Part shown: positions 17,579 through 26,559 of the stretch, in pieces | How positions within the stretch are numbered: position 1 is the stretch's first letter | Layout of the letters: the number at the start of each line of letters is the position of its first letter | The notes under the pieces: generated by a model | The model's input: the letters and a program-made list of their open reading frames with translations, nothing else | Told to the model about the DNA's origin: nothing | The model's database searches: none | Origin: Rhizobium sp. 2MFCol3.1 | GTDB lineage: Bacteria; Pseudomonadota; Alphaproteobacteria; Rhizobiales; Rhizobiaceae | DNA length: 64,000 nt | Direction of reading: 5' to 3' | NCBI RefSeq assembly: GCF_000377565.1 | Contig: NZ_KB898364.1 | Span: 62,001-126,000, forward strand | Translations under genes and position numbers: made by a program

Positions 17579-17827
17579 TTACCAGGCGCCGTTCACGCTG
17601 CAGCCGGCCGGCGGCAAAGTCTTGCCTTCGAAGCGCGCCTTCAGCATCTCGCAGCCTTTGACGCGAATGAAGTCCGGCATCTTCATGTTGAGGCTGATGC
17701 CCACTTCATCGAACGGATCGCTCGCATAGGCCACATAGGCATACCAACGGCCGCCGAACACAGCGACGGCGGCGATCACCACGATCGCGATGAAAAACAG
17801 AATGTTCGGGCGCTTTTTCTCGGCCAC
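17579..17827 (-). CDS. Small single-pass membrane protein of unknown function
   Basis: An 82-aa protein with a short charged N-terminus (AEKKRPN), one transmembrane helix (ILFFIAIVVIAAVAVFGG) and a small outside domain with two Cys (KGCEMLKARF and PPAGCSVNG) that could form a disulfide. I do not recognise the family. The GTG start at 17827 has AGGAG six bases upstream, which supports translation. Confidence 0.65.
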   Translation of the reverse strand: MAEKKRPNILFFIAIVVIAAVAVFGGRWYAYVAYASDPFDEVGISLNMKMPDFIRVKGCEMLKARFEGKTLPPAGCSVNGAW

Positions 17828-17904
17828 GACGATCTCCTCTTACTGATAGGGAGCCCGTTTAAAGCGATTCCCGCAGCCGCGTCGATGCCGAGCCGCGAAT
17901 GCCG

Positions 17905-19185
17905 TCAGTCGCAATAGACCTTGCCGCTCTTGCGCTCGCGCAGATCGAAGTGGAAGTGGTTCCAATGCTCCGGATTGCTGCCGGGACCGAGCACCGTGTT
18001 GAAATACTTGCAGCTGTCAGTCCGCACGGCCTTCAGCAGCTTGCCCTCGCGGAAGGAGAACAGCCCCTTCTTGCGCACATCGATCTCGTGACCGCTCTTC
18101 AGCACGAACTTGCCGACATCGATCGCGTTGCCGTGCGCATGCTCGGACATCGGATTGTAGCGCTGGCGGCTGTTGTTCATGCGGCGGCAGCTATAGCCGC
18201 CAAGCGGCTGGATCGTCTTGATGCCGGACCAGTAGCGAAACCGTGCCGATGGCGCGAGCTCGTTCTTCACCCACTTGGCAAAGGCGAGCGTCACCTGGCA
18301 GTTCAGCGTCACCGCCGGGCGAACGCCGATATTGCCTGACAGACCCTGCAGCGAGATCGGGTAAGGCACCTGGCACGCCGGCCCGTTGGAGATCGGCGGC
18401 TTGTCGGTGAAGACGACGCCCATACGTTTCAGTTCTCGCCGGCAGGAAAGCTCCGAGCTAGGCATCACGCCAGGCACCGCCGGTGCCGGCTGGCTCATCT
18501 GCGGCTCGCTATCCATCGGGTTGTTCGGCCGCAGCATCGCCACTTCCTGCGGCTCGCTCTCTTCAGGCACGCGCGCCGGCGCCACGACAGCACTGCCGTC
18601 GCCCCACACCTGCTGCTGTTGTCCCATCGCAGCTTGGCTCGCTGGCCGTGGCGGGCGCATGCGGTTCATCTGGGTTGGATTGTCCGTGCCGATGCCATCG
18701 ACGACAGGCTGGTCCGATTGCCCCTCGGCGATCTGCTGTTGCTCTTCCTGCGCGAGACCCGTGACCGGCTCGGCTCCAAGCTCGGCATCCATGTTGACGC
18801 CCTCGGGCGGCACGGCAAGCGTCTGCGTCCCGCCCCAGGTGGCCGGCTGGCCGCTGAACTGGCCGGCAGCACCGCGCGCACCGGCCGACGCCTGATCGTT
18901 GGTCATAGGAGGCGCTGCGCTCGCCTGCCCGCGACCGGCAAGATTGGGCGTATTCATATAATCGACGGAACCCTGGACCGGCTGACTGCCGACGGGATAA
19001 GCCTGATCGATGGCGGTGGATGGCATGTTGACCGGCGCCTGGCGCCGTGGCGGCGAGATGGAGCCGACCTTCGTGCCGCTATCCACGCTGCCGGGCGGAA
19101 CGAGCGCGTCCGTCGAGCACGTCGTCAGCGCTGTCGACAGCAGCACGGGCAGCACATAACGCCGCATGATGGAAACAAACGCCAT
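17905..19185 (-). CDS. Extensin-like C-terminal domain protein, likely exported
   Basis: A 426-aa protein. Residues 1-30 form a signal peptide ending in TALTTCSTD, an imperfect lipobox. A long Pro/Gln-rich, low-complexity region (about 30-260) follows, then an extensin-like domain: CRRELKRMGVVF, CQVTLAFAKWV, SYSCRRMNNS-like Cys positions, SEHAHGNAIDVGKF and HWNHFHFDL. The His/Asp residues in HAHGNAID and the final HFHFD resemble the zinc ligands of LAS-type peptidoglycan peptidases, so a cell-wall role is likely but unproven. A later start at 19167 is also possible. Confidence 0.8.
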   Translation of the reverse strand: MAFVSIMRRYVLPVLLSTALTTCSTDALVPPGSVDSGTKVGSISPPRRQAPVNMPSTAIDQAYPVGSQPVQGSVDYMNTPNLAGRGQASAAPPMTNDQASAGARGAAGQFSGQPATWGGTQTLAVPPEGVNMDAELGAEPVTGLAQEEQQQIAEGQSDQPVVDGIGTDNPTQMNRMRPPRPASQAAMGQQQQVWGDGSAVVAPARVPEESEPQEVAMLRPNNPMDSEPQMSQPAPAVPGVMPSSELSCRRELKRMGVVFTDKPPISNGPACQVPYPISLQGLSGNIGVRPAVTLNCQVTLAFAKWVKNELAPSARFRYWSGIKTIQPLGGYSCRRMNNSRQRYNPMSEHAHGNAIDVGKFVLKSGHEIDVRKKGLFSFREGKLLKAVRTDSCKYFNTVLGPGSNPEHWNHFHFDLRERKSGKVYCD

Positions 19186-19472
19186 ACTCTCATCGCTTCC
19201 GAAGATCGGCAGTGACCAAAAAACTTCGGTCCAAATTTAATAAAAAGCGGTGAACGAAACCTTACCCCAAGCCAGAACAAGCCCGGACAAGGCCAGCGTG
19301 GCCGATCACGATTGCGGAAGCGTTTGAAACAAAAGCCCTAATCCGGGCGAAAAATCCGGGATCGGCGCGCAATAGTCACCGATCGGCGACGTGTACGCAG
19401 GCTTGTCTGTCAGGCTGGAAAGAGGTGCTGCGAACAGCAAGACGGGAACTGCAGAGCGGACGAACCGCAGCG

Positions 19473-19709
19473 TCAACTGACGTAACGCAGATCCTTGTCG
19501 TCGGACAAGTTGATCGCGGCGCGACGAACCGGGCGGCCGCTGCCATATATCTCGTTCATGATCTTGGCGACCTCGACGGCATGGCCTTCGGTCAATCCGT
19601 TGAGGATCTGGCCGCCAAAGCATGCGGGCTCTTCTGCCTGATGGTCCCAGACCATCCACATGTCGAGCGGATCGCAAATTACATCATAACGAGGTGTGGA
19701 GCTATTCAT
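19473..19709 (-). CDS. Conserved-looking small hypothetical protein, 78 aa
   Basis: A soluble 78-aa protein (RYDVICDPLDMWMVWDHQAE near the start, then GLTEGHAVEVAKIMNEIYG). It has no signal or membrane segment. Composition and codon use look like a real gene, and the opposite-strand frame over it is less protein-like. I cannot assign a function. The 287-bp gap between it and the extensin-like gene shows nothing I can name. Confidence 0.6.
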   Translation of the reverse strand: MNSSTPRYDVICDPLDMWMVWDHQAEEPACFGGQILNGLTEGHAVEVAKIMNEIYGSGRPVRRAAINLSDDKDLRYVS

Positions 19710-19880
19710 CGGGTAACGCCTTCAATACCCCACTCTCTTAGGTTGCCGTAAATTAATCGTTTACTTGCGCCACCGACAAAAACAAATGGGTGATTTATTG
19801 CAGTCGGGCCCTGTCGGACAGAGCAGGTCAAGACCGCATTGGCAAAGCCGCCCTAGGCGGCTTCGCGATGTCGCAGAGAA

Positions 19881-20039
19881 TTACCGCGCCGGCACGCTTC
19901 CGGTGACGATACGATCGGTCTTCGTCAGTTCCATCTGCGGCCAGTTGGACGCGGTCTCGGACGCAGGACGACTGCCGATGGCAAGGATCGTGATCAGGCC
20001 GGCAACGACGGCGGAAAGAAGCAACCCGCTATAGGTCAT
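19881..20039 (-). CDS. Small single-pass membrane protein, 52 aa
   Basis: The frame encodes a short hydrophobic N-terminal helix (GLLLSAVVAGLITILAIG) and a polar tail ending TDRIVTGSVPAR. I chose the ATG at 20039 because GAGG sits about 9 bases upstream; a longer reading from 20084 adds only polar residues. Function unknown. Confidence 0.55.
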   Translation of the reverse strand: MTYSGLLLSAVVAGLITILAIGSRPASETASNWPQMELTKTDRIVTGSVPAR

Positions 20040-20192
20040 CAGTTTGAACCTCAAAGATGTGGTTTCCCAGCCACTCCGGCGCAAACTGCTATCAGAGCCT
20101 AAACGAACCCATAAGAAACGTGGTTAATCACGATCATATTCCCGCTTATGAACAGCCGAAACCTGACAGACCGCCATCGCGGGAACGCGTTC

Positions 20193-21851
20193 TCAGTCGT
20201 TTCCGCCCGGAGCTGCCGCCTGCGCGAAACGCGTCTTCAGCGCCGCCACCTCGCCGGGATCGACCGTCAATCCGGCAACGGCGATCCAGGCGTCGATATA
20301 ATGCTCGGGCGCATAGACATGGCCGTAGCCCATCGGCGACGTCGTCGCGATCATCAGATCGAACAACAGCTGGAACATCGTCAGCACGGGAAACCACCTG
20401 AGGCTCGGCGAAACATCCGGCCCGCGCGGCGCCTGCATCCATGCTGGCTCACGGTAGAAGGAGTGCGGATCGAAGAACGTCACCGCGTCGCTTGCATATT
20501 GCAGATAGACGATCCGCATCGGCCCCCATTGTGCGGCACCTGGAAGGTCCAGATGGTTCTCCTGGTTGGTGAAGCGGATCATCGAGCCGTCGCGGAAGGT
20601 CGGCAGCCAGGCCGGTGACTGCGGGTTGCGCCCTGCCGTCACCGCATTCCACATACGGCTCTCGAACGGCGGGCCGCTCCACAGAGCGCCCTGAAACGGG
20701 TCGGCGATCACATCGAAGATATCGGCCGAAAGCTGCGAGTTCAGCGCGCCGAGGCTCAAGCCATGCAGGTAGAGCTTCGGCCGCTTGTCGTGCGGCAGTG
20801 TCGTCCAGTAGCCGTAAACCTCGCGAAACAGCGCCTTGGCCGACTGCGCGCCATATTCCGATTCAACCAGCAGCGACAGCCAGCTCGAGAGATAGGAATA
20901 TTGCAGCGCCACGCTCGCGACATCGCCCTGCTTCAGATATTCCAGCGTATCCATCGCCGCCGGATCGACCCAGCCGGTACCCGTCGGAGCGATGATGACG
21001 AGCATAGATCGCTCGAACGCCCCGTCCCGCTTCAATTCCTCGAGCGCAAGCTTGGCGCGCGCCTCGATCGTGTCGGCATTGTTGAGGCCGACATAGACGC
21101 GAATGGGCTCGCGCCCCTCGCGCTTCCAGAAGCCCCCGATATCCGAAGCGCTCGGCCCCGACGCCACGAAGTGCCGCCCCTGCCGCCCAAGCCCGTCCCA
21201 GGCGACCAGAGACGCCTTGCTTCCCGTCTTGGCCGGATCGGCGGGCATCGGAACGTTATCCTCGATCATCGCGTCCAGCCGCTGCATCGAGGAATCGATC
21301 GCATGCAGCGCCCCGCGCATCAGCACCCCTTCGGCCACCGACCAGAACACCGCCACCGCGATCGCGAAACCGATGACATTGGAAACACGTCGTGGCACGA
21401 AGCGATCGAGCCGCCGCGATGTCCACCGGAAGGTCAGCAGGAACAGACGGCCCAGTAGCACCGCGACGAGGAAGACCACGAAGGCAAGCGCTCCGAGCTT
21501 GAACGGCTCGGCGCTTTCGAGCGGCTCCATATGCCAGAGCTCGCGGATCGAATTCTGCCAGCCAGCCGCCTGCCAGAGGAAGACGACGGCCACGATCAGC
21601 CCGCAGATCAGCACGGCTATCCGCTGCGACAGAAGCGGTCCGCGATAAGGCAGTTCGAGATACTTCCACAGGCTGACGGCGGCGACCCCGATGAGATAGC
21701 CGACGGCCGCGCAGATACCCGACAGCGCCCCCTGCACGATGTAGGATCGCGGCATCAGCGTCGGCGTCAGCGACGCGGCGAAAAAGGCGAAGGCGAGCAC
21801 CAGCCCGATCACCGACAGAGAGCGAAAAAGACCACCGAGCAGACGCCTCAT
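20193..21851 (-). CDS. Membrane alpha/beta hydrolase (Abhydrolase_9 type)
   Basis: A 552-aa protein. The N-terminal 190 residues hold five hydrophobic segments (first FRSLSVIGLVLAFAFFAASL). The C-terminal half is an alpha/beta hydrolase domain with the nucleophile elbow HGLSLGALNS and the family segments WDGLGRQGRHFVASGP and RVYVGLNNADT. This layout matches the two-part Abhydrolase_9 N/C family, whose substrates are not known. I used the ATG at 21851 rather than a TTG four codons upstream. Confidence 0.8.
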   Translation of the reverse strand: MRRLLGGLFRSLSVIGLVLAFAFFAASLTPTLMPRSYIVQGALSGICAAVGYLIGVAAVSLWKYLELPYRGPLLSQRIAVLICGLIVAVVFLWQAAGWQNSIRELWHMEPLESAEPFKLGALAFVVFLVAVLLGRLFLLTFRWTSRRLDRFVPRRVSNVIGFAIAVAVFWSVAEGVLMRGALHAIDSSMQRLDAMIEDNVPMPADPAKTGSKASLVAWDGLGRQGRHFVASGPSASDIGGFWKREGREPIRVYVGLNNADTIEARAKLALEELKRDGAFERSMLVIIAPTGTGWVDPAAMDTLEYLKQGDVASVALQYSYLSSWLSLLVESEYGAQSAKALFREVYGYWTTLPHDKRPKLYLHGLSLGALNSQLSADIFDVIADPFQGALWSGPPFESRMWNAVTAGRNPQSPAWLPTFRDGSMIRFTNQENHLDLPGAAQWGPMRIVYLQYASDAVTFFDPHSFYREPAWMQAPRGPDVSPSLRWFPVLTMFQLLFDLMIATTSPMGYGHVYAPEHYIDAWIAVAGLTVDPGEVAALKTRFAQAAAPGGND

Positions 21852-21921
21852 GCAACTCCCCAACCTCTAGCCGCAACGACGACGGCGATCTTAGACGAAG
21901 ATAAGCCTTGCCGCGCGCCTT

Positions 21922-23007
21922 CTACTCACCAAGGCCAAGAAACACGAAGGGCTTGGCATCCTTGAATTCCGATGTCGCGTTGCCGGAATAGGTATGGTCC
22001 TGGCTCTCGCCAAGGTCGAGCCGTTTCACCTTGCCGGTCTCCTTGGCGAAGTCGATCGTCTTCAAATCGACCCAGAAAGTATTCGGCGTCAGCGCCGACT
22101 CGAAGAAGTAGAGCTTGCGCTTGTGATCGAACACGGTGCGCCAGCGCGTCGACGAAATGTTCGGCTCCTCAGGCGTATTGAGGCCATAGGGCACCGAGAC
22201 ATTGCGGATGACGCTGAAAACGCTTGCGAGCGCCCGGTTGGGGCTCTCGTCCTTGGGGATCGCGTTGACATAGAAGGAGGCGCGCGCGAAGCGATCGGCC
22301 GCCCGGTTGGTGCCCGGCAGCATGACGGTTCCGCCGATCTGCTTCCAATAGGAGTTCAAGGCGAGCTGCTGGTCGAAGATCGGCGAGTTGGTCATCACCT
22401 GATATTTGCGATCGTGATGGATGACCTGCTTGCCGCCGATATATTCGACGATGGCGCTATCCCCTGTCGCATCGGACATCGACAGATGCAGCGTCGTCAG
22501 CCGGTTCTCGCCAGGCACATTGTCGGTGACGACAGTGAAAGGCTCCTGGCGGAGCGCCTCCACGGCCTCGTCAACGGTGGCGAAATTATCGAGCACATAT
22601 TGCGCCCAGGCCGCGATGGTCAGACCGGGCTTGCTGGACTTGTCGAAGGGCGGATATTCGGATTCGACCAGCCACAAGAGGTTCGCGTTCAGCCCCGCCT
22701 CGTTCACCCCATCGGTGGTCGACACATCATAGCCGGTCGCGACAACGCTCCCGTATTTCGAGGTCCAATGAATGGAATTCGGCCCGGCCTTGCCGCTGCG
22801 CTCTGCGCCGCGTGGAAGGATGTAGAGATTGGTGGTGATATCGCTCTTCCAGTCCATCGACCGCGCGGTGATGACGTTCGCATCGGGGCCGAGATAGACA
22901 AGGCGGGTGCAGGCATCGGCAACATCGGCGAAAAGCAGCGCGGACGCGATGACGGCAGTCGCGACCGTGCGAGCGCGTGAACGAGATGGACGGCGGTTCG
23001 AAGACAC
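21922..23007 (-). CDS. Secreted linear-amide hydrolase, choloylglycine hydrolase/penicillin V acylase family
   Basis: A 361-aa Ntn-hydrolase. A signal-like region (residues 14-31) ends in ADVADA, directly before Cys33 in CTRLVYLGPD, the expected N-terminal nucleophile exposed by processing. SMDWKSD, DGVNEAGL and the late RWRTVFDHKRKLYFFES segment are typical of Gram-negative members. Such periplasmic enzymes act on bile salts, penicillin V or acyl-homoserine lactones, so quorum quenching is possible here. The GTG start at 23007 has GGAG seven bases upstream. It lies 31 bp downstream of an outer-membrane protein gene and is probably co-transcribed with it. Confidence 0.85.
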   Translation of the reverse strand: MSSNRRPSRSRARTVATAVIASALLFADVADACTRLVYLGPDANVITARSMDWKSDITTNLYILPRGAERSGKAGPNSIHWTSKYGSVVATGYDVSTTDGVNEAGLNANLLWLVESEYPPFDKSSKPGLTIAAWAQYVLDNFATVDEAVEALRQEPFTVVTDNVPGENRLTTLHLSMSDATGDSAIVEYIGGKQVIHHDRKYQVMTNSPIFDQQLALNSYWKQIGGTVMLPGTNRAADRFARASFYVNAIPKDESPNRALASVFSVIRNVSVPYGLNTPEEPNISSTRWRTVFDHKRKLYFFESALTPNTFWVDLKTIDFAKETGKVKRLDLGESQDHTYSGNATSEFKDAKPFVFLGLGE

Positions 23008-23038
23008 GGGGCTTCTCCAATATCGGTGATCGCGGAAG

Positions 23039-23863
23039 CTAGAAGCGCATGGAAAACCCGATCGCAGGGCCGTGCTGGCTGACGTCCCATTTGAACTTGT
23101 TAGCGCCGGTGAAGTCGTCGTTTTCGTAATCCTGATAGAGAAGCCTGTACCCTGCCCTGAGCACGGTCGGATGACCGAGCATCATAGTGCGATAGCCGAG
23201 ATAGGCCTGTGCGTTGACGCTCACCTTCGACCCTACGCCGAAGCCACCGACATCGGCCTCGGCAAACAGGTTCCAGCGTTCGGTGAGATCGGCATTCATC
23301 CGCAGGCCGACGAAGGGATCGGTCCAGTCGGAACTCTTCGACGCGCGAAGGCCGAACGCCGCGACATCGGCCTCGAGCTTCGTCCAGCGCACACCAGCGG
23401 TCGGCTCGATCGACAGCGTTCGCGGCTTGCCAAACACCGTGTCGCCGCCGAGCACCGCCTTATAGGCCTTGAAGAAGGCACCGGCCGCCAGGGTGGTCGT
23501 GGTGATGTCGAGACCGATCTCGCGTGAGAACACCTGCTCGTCCTGGCTTGTCTTCACATGCTGGCCGTCGAAATAGACGCCCCATTGGCCATTGGTGATC
23601 TCGATATTGCCCATGAGAGCGAAATCGAGATGGTCGAAGATATCGGAGAACGGAACGTCGACATCCGTATCAAAACCGGCCAGCGATCCGCTGCCATTCA
23701 GCGATGCGGCCCACACGTAGGGGCTGACGATGACGGCCCACTCGCGCTCCGGCGCGATCCGGCTGTTGTCGAAATCGGCAGCGACGGCCTGCCTTGAAAT
23801 GAATGGAAGAGCGGAAAACAGCGCAAGGCTCACGGTCGCCACACCCATCGCGCAAAGCCGCAT
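23039..23863 (-). CDS. Outer-membrane beta-barrel protein
   Basis: A 274-aa protein with a signal peptide (VATVSLALFSALPF, cleavage near AVAADF). A body of alternating polar/hydrophobic strands follows, with many aromatic residues (WAVIVSPYVWAASLNG, GVYFDGQHV, WNLFAEADVGGFGVGS, RAGYRLLYQDYEND) and a C-terminal Phe (IGFSMRF) suited to BAM insertion. The pore or ligand is unknown. Being upstream of the choloylglycine-family enzyme in the same direction suggests they may act on the same small molecule, which is inference. Confidence 0.78.
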   Translation of the reverse strand: MRLCAMGVATVSLALFSALPFISRQAVAADFDNSRIAPEREWAVIVSPYVWAASLNGSGSLAGFDTDVDVPFSDIFDHLDFALMGNIEITNGQWGVYFDGQHVKTSQDEQVFSREIGLDITTTTLAAGAFFKAYKAVLGGDTVFGKPRTLSIEPTAGVRWTKLEADVAAFGLRASKSSDWTDPFVGLRMNADLTERWNLFAEADVGGFGVGSKVSVNAQAYLGYRTMMLGHPTVLRAGYRLLYQDYENDDFTGANKFKWDVSQHGPAIGFSMRF

Positions 23864-24100
23864 CGAAAGCCCCCATTTTCAATGTCCCACCGCGACCTTA
23901 CTACCGGAGGGCGAAAACTCAAGCGAGATCAGCAGGATTGCTCGCTGACGGCGATCGAATGGCGATTGCGGAGCATGGAAGAGACGTGTGGCCGCAAGGC
24001 CGTGACACTTTTGTCGGAACGCTCCGATTTCGGTTTTTCGGCCGATACGCTAGGGTCCGCAGGAATCGACCTGAAAATCCGCCTTCAAAAAGGAGCGCCA

Positions 24101-24487
24101 ATGACCGAAGCCCCCAAGCCGAGAGGCACGCTGACCCTGAGGACCATGGCGATGCCCGCCGATGCCAACCCGGCCGGTGACATTTTCGGCGGATGGGTCA
24201 TGGCACAGATGGACCTTGCATCGGGCATCTCGGCCGCCGAGCGCGCCAAGGGCCGCGTCGTGACCGCCGCCGTCAAGGAAATGGCCTTCGCCCTGCCCGT
24301 CAAGATCGGCGATACGCTGTCCATCTATACCGAGATCGAGCGCGTCGGCCGCACCTCGATCACCCTCTGTATTGAGGCCTGGGCGACCCGGGCCCGCTAC
24401 AACAAGATGGAAAAGGTCACCGCCGGCACCTTCATCATGGTGGCGCTCGACGAGAACGGCCAGCCCAAGCCGGTTCCGGCCGAATAG
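24101..24487 (+). CDS. Acyl-CoA thioesterase (YciA-like hotdog fold)
   Basis: A 128-aa hotdog protein with the YciA/BACH pattern: ADANPAGDIFGGWVMAQMD carries the catalytic Asp helix, and RVVTAAVKEMAFALPVKIGD follows. It hydrolyses acyl-CoAs, controlling free CoA and acyl pools. The ATG at 24101 is preceded by AAAAAGGAG; the frame is open further upstream but that part is not protein-like. It is divergent from the outer-membrane protein gene across about 237 bp. Confidence 0.87.
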   Translation: MTEAPKPRGTLTLRTMAMPADANPAGDIFGGWVMAQMDLASGISAAERAKGRVVTAAVKEMAFALPVKIGDTLSIYTEIERVGRTSITLCIEAWATRARYNKMEKVTAGTFIMVALDENGQPKPVPAE

Positions 24488-24497
24488 TTCAAAATTC

Positions 24498-24565
24498 GAG
24501 AAAGGCAACTTTTCGGTTGCCTTTCTCAACGAACCGCGCGACAAAAGGGCAACCAGGAGGTTGCC
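24498..24565 (+). promoter_or_regulatory. Four-arm inverted-repeat leader before the SRPBCC gene
   Basis: Two hairpins are visible. A perfect 12-bp stem pairs GAGAAAGGCAAC (24498-24509) with GTTGCCTTTCTC (24516-24527). A perfect 7-bp stem pairs GGCAACC (24548-24554) with GGTTGCC (24559-24565). The Shine-Dalgarno AGGAGG (24555-24560) lies in the loop and start of the second stem, eight bases before the ATG. The GGTTGCC and GGCAACC arms are complementary across hairpins, so arm 2 can pair with arm 3 instead. The first hairpin has no U-tract. This could be an RNA switch or a thioesterase 3' end plus translation control. Confidence 0.5.
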
Positions 24566-24568
24566 AAT

Positions 24569-25015
24569 ATGTCTGATCGCATCGAAAAGACCATTGAACT
24601 CAATGCCCCTGTTGCCCGCGTGTGGCAGGCCATCAGCGATTACCGTGAATTCGGCGAATGGTTCCGCGTGAAGATCGACGCGCCCTTCGTCGCCGGAGAG
24701 GAAGCCACGGGCAAGATCCTCTATCCCGGCTACGAGCACCTCCGCTGGACGGTCACCGTCAAGCGCATCGAGGAACCAACGCTGTTTTCCTTCACCTGGC
24801 TCCCCTATGCGGTCGATCCGGATAGAGACTATTCCGCCGAAATCCCGACGCTGGTCGAATTCCGTCTGGAGCCGATATCGAAGGGCACCCGGCTGACCAT
24901 CACCGAATCCGGCTTCGACAAGGTGCCCAAATACCGCCGCGCCGAGGCCTTCCGCATGAACGACGGCGGATGGGCCGAGCAGATCAAGAACATCAAGGCC
25001 CATGTCGAACGCTGA
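24569..25015 (+). CDS. SRPBCC (AHSA1/START-like) family protein
   Basis: A 148-aa helix-grip protein: KTIELNAPVARVWQAISDYREFGEWF at the start, RWTVTVKRIEEPTLFSFTW in the middle and MNDGGWAEQIKNIKAHVER as the C-terminal helix. The family binds hydrophobic ligands; many members sit next to ArsR regulators with unknown substrates. Its ribosome site is part of the hairpin described at 24548-24565. It overlaps the ArsR gene by 14 bp. Confidence 0.85.
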   Translation: MSDRIEKTIELNAPVARVWQAISDYREFGEWFRVKIDAPFVAGEEATGKILYPGYEHLRWTVTVKRIEEPTLFSFTWLPYAVDPDRDYSAEIPTLVEFRLEPISKGTRLTITESGFDKVPKYRRAEAFRMNDGGWAEQIKNIKAHVER

Positions 25016-25358
25016 GCAAATGTCGAACCCTGGCGCCACCACGGCCGGCCGAGACGCCGCCGCACTTTTCGCGGCGCTCGGCGACCCCACTCGTCTGTCG
25101 TTGCTGACAGCGCTGAGCGACGGCCATCCGTCCTCGATCGCCGGCCTCTCCGGCGGCACGGCGCTGACACGCCAGGCCATCACCAAGCACCTGACTGTCC
25201 TTGAAAAAGCCGGCCTCGTTGAAAGCATCAAGGTCGGTCGCGAAAGCCATTACAGTTTCCGCCGTGACCGCATCGATATCATGCGCGCCTATCTCGACGG
25301 CGTCTCCCGGCAGTGGGACGACGCGCTGGAACGCCTGCGCGCCTTCGTCGAGCGTTGA
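25002..25358 (+). CDS. ArsR family transcriptional regulator
   Basis: A 118-aa winged-helix repressor. FAALGDPTRLSLLTALSDG opens the fold and the recognition region is GTALTRQAITKHLTVLEKAG. No CxC-type metal site is seen, so this is probably not a metal sensor. It resembles ArsR partners of AHSA1/SRPBCC genes, and the 14-bp overlap supports that. A second ATG at 25020 (SNPGATT) would give a start after the SRPBCC stop. It may regulate its own transcript. Confidence 0.85.
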   Translation: MSNAEQMSNPGATTAGRDAAALFAALGDPTRLSLLTALSDGHPSSIAGLSGGTALTRQAITKHLTVLEKAGLVESIKVGRESHYSFRRDRIDIMRAYLDGVSRQWDDALERLRAFVER

Positions 25359-25376
25359 TCACACCAGCTCGTCGGC

Positions 25377-26549
25377 TCAAGACCGCAGGAACTGCGATCC
25401 CTTGTCGAAGGTGACACCCGGAAATATCTTGGCCGTCAGATCATCCATACTCACGTCGAACTGCCGGTAAAGCATGGCGGCGGCGATCTCCCGCACATCG
25501 GCGGTCGGCGCCAGATCGCGCTCATCGAGCAGTTGCTGATCGCCAAGCCCCGGCCAGCGACCGAGGATGCGACCGCCATTGATCGCGCCACCCGCCAGCA
25601 CGGCACAGCCGCCCGTGCCATGGTCGGTCCCTCCGGATCCATTCTCCCGAACCGTCCGGCCGAATTCGGTCATCGCAAGCACCACGGTCTTCGACCAGAT
25701 ATCCGGCCCCAGCGTCGATTTCAGTGTGGTGATGGCCTCCGTCAGATCCTGCACCGGGCGCTTGAACTGGCCGATCTGGCCGACATGCGTGTCCCAGCCA
25801 GTAATGGAGAAGCTGGCGATCCTGTAATCGCCCTTCAGCATGTTGCCGGCAAGGGCCGCCACATCTGCCACCTTCTGTCCGCGCGGCCCGCCGGGCTCGG
25901 CCACCATGGATGCGTTGTTGGCGCGCGTCGCCTCCTCCATCGCCTTGGCAAAAGCTGGGTCGCCGGCGTAAAGCCGCTGAAGGAACTGCGTCTCGTCGCG
26001 GGCCGGCCCAAGATTGGAATCCGACGCCCAGACGTCGACGTTGTTGGGCCCGGTGAGGATCAGCTCCGTCGAGGTGTTCACATCGATCGCCTTGCGCGCA
26101 TCCGATCGCGGGATGACAGCAAGCGCGCGATTGAGCCACCCGGTCTTCTCCTCCGAAACGTGCTCGCCGCCCGATTCCAGCATGTCCTGCCCGTCGAAAT
26201 GACTACGCTGGTCGCGATAGGGCGTCGACACCGCATGCACGAAGGCGAGTTCGCGGCTTCGCCACAGCGGCATCAGATCGGCGGCGGAAGGATGGAGACC
26301 GAAATGCCCGTCGAGATCGATGAGCCCGGTCTCCGGCGTCAGTGCCAGCGTCGGCCGGAACGCGGCAAAACCGGCATCGCCATAAGGCTGCACCAGCGCC
26401 AGCCCGTCCATCGCCCCGCGCAGAACGATGGTGACGAAGCGCTTGTCTCCCGGCATCGACGCGAAGGTGACGGGGGTAAGAATCGGGGCCGCCGCGAGGC
26501 AGCAGGCGGAAGCAAGGAAGCCGCGGCGCGATAGCGTGAAATCGGTCAT
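25377..26549 (-). CDS. DUF1501 domain protein with Tat-type signal
   Basis: A 390-aa exported protein beginning LSRRGFLASACCLAAAPIL, a twin-arginine-like signal. The body follows the DUF1501 pattern, an alkaline-phosphatase-like fold: RGAMDGLALVQPYGD, DGHFGLHPSA, SFSITGWDTHVGQI, VVLAMTEFGRTVRENGSGGTD and HGTGGCAVLAGG, with likely metal-binding His/Asp residues. The function is unknown. The ATG at 26549 has GGAGC upstream. It follows the DUF1800 gene by 10 bp; such pairs occur in many bacteria. Confidence 0.87.
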   Translation of the reverse strand: MTDFTLSRRGFLASACCLAAAPILTPVTFASMPGDKRFVTIVLRGAMDGLALVQPYGDAGFAAFRPTLALTPETGLIDLDGHFGLHPSAADLMPLWRSRELAFVHAVSTPYRDQRSHFDGQDMLESGGEHVSEEKTGWLNRALAVIPRSDARKAIDVNTSTELILTGPNNVDVWASDSNLGPARDETQFLQRLYAGDPAFAKAMEEATRANNASMVAEPGGPRGQKVADVAALAGNMLKGDYRIASFSITGWDTHVGQIGQFKRPVQDLTEAITTLKSTLGPDIWSKTVVLAMTEFGRTVRENGSGGTDHGTGGCAVLAGGAINGGRILGRWPGLGDQQLLDERDLAPTADVREIAAAMLYRQFDVSMDDLTAKIFPGVTFDKGSQFLRS

Positions 26550-26559
26550 TTCAAAGCTC

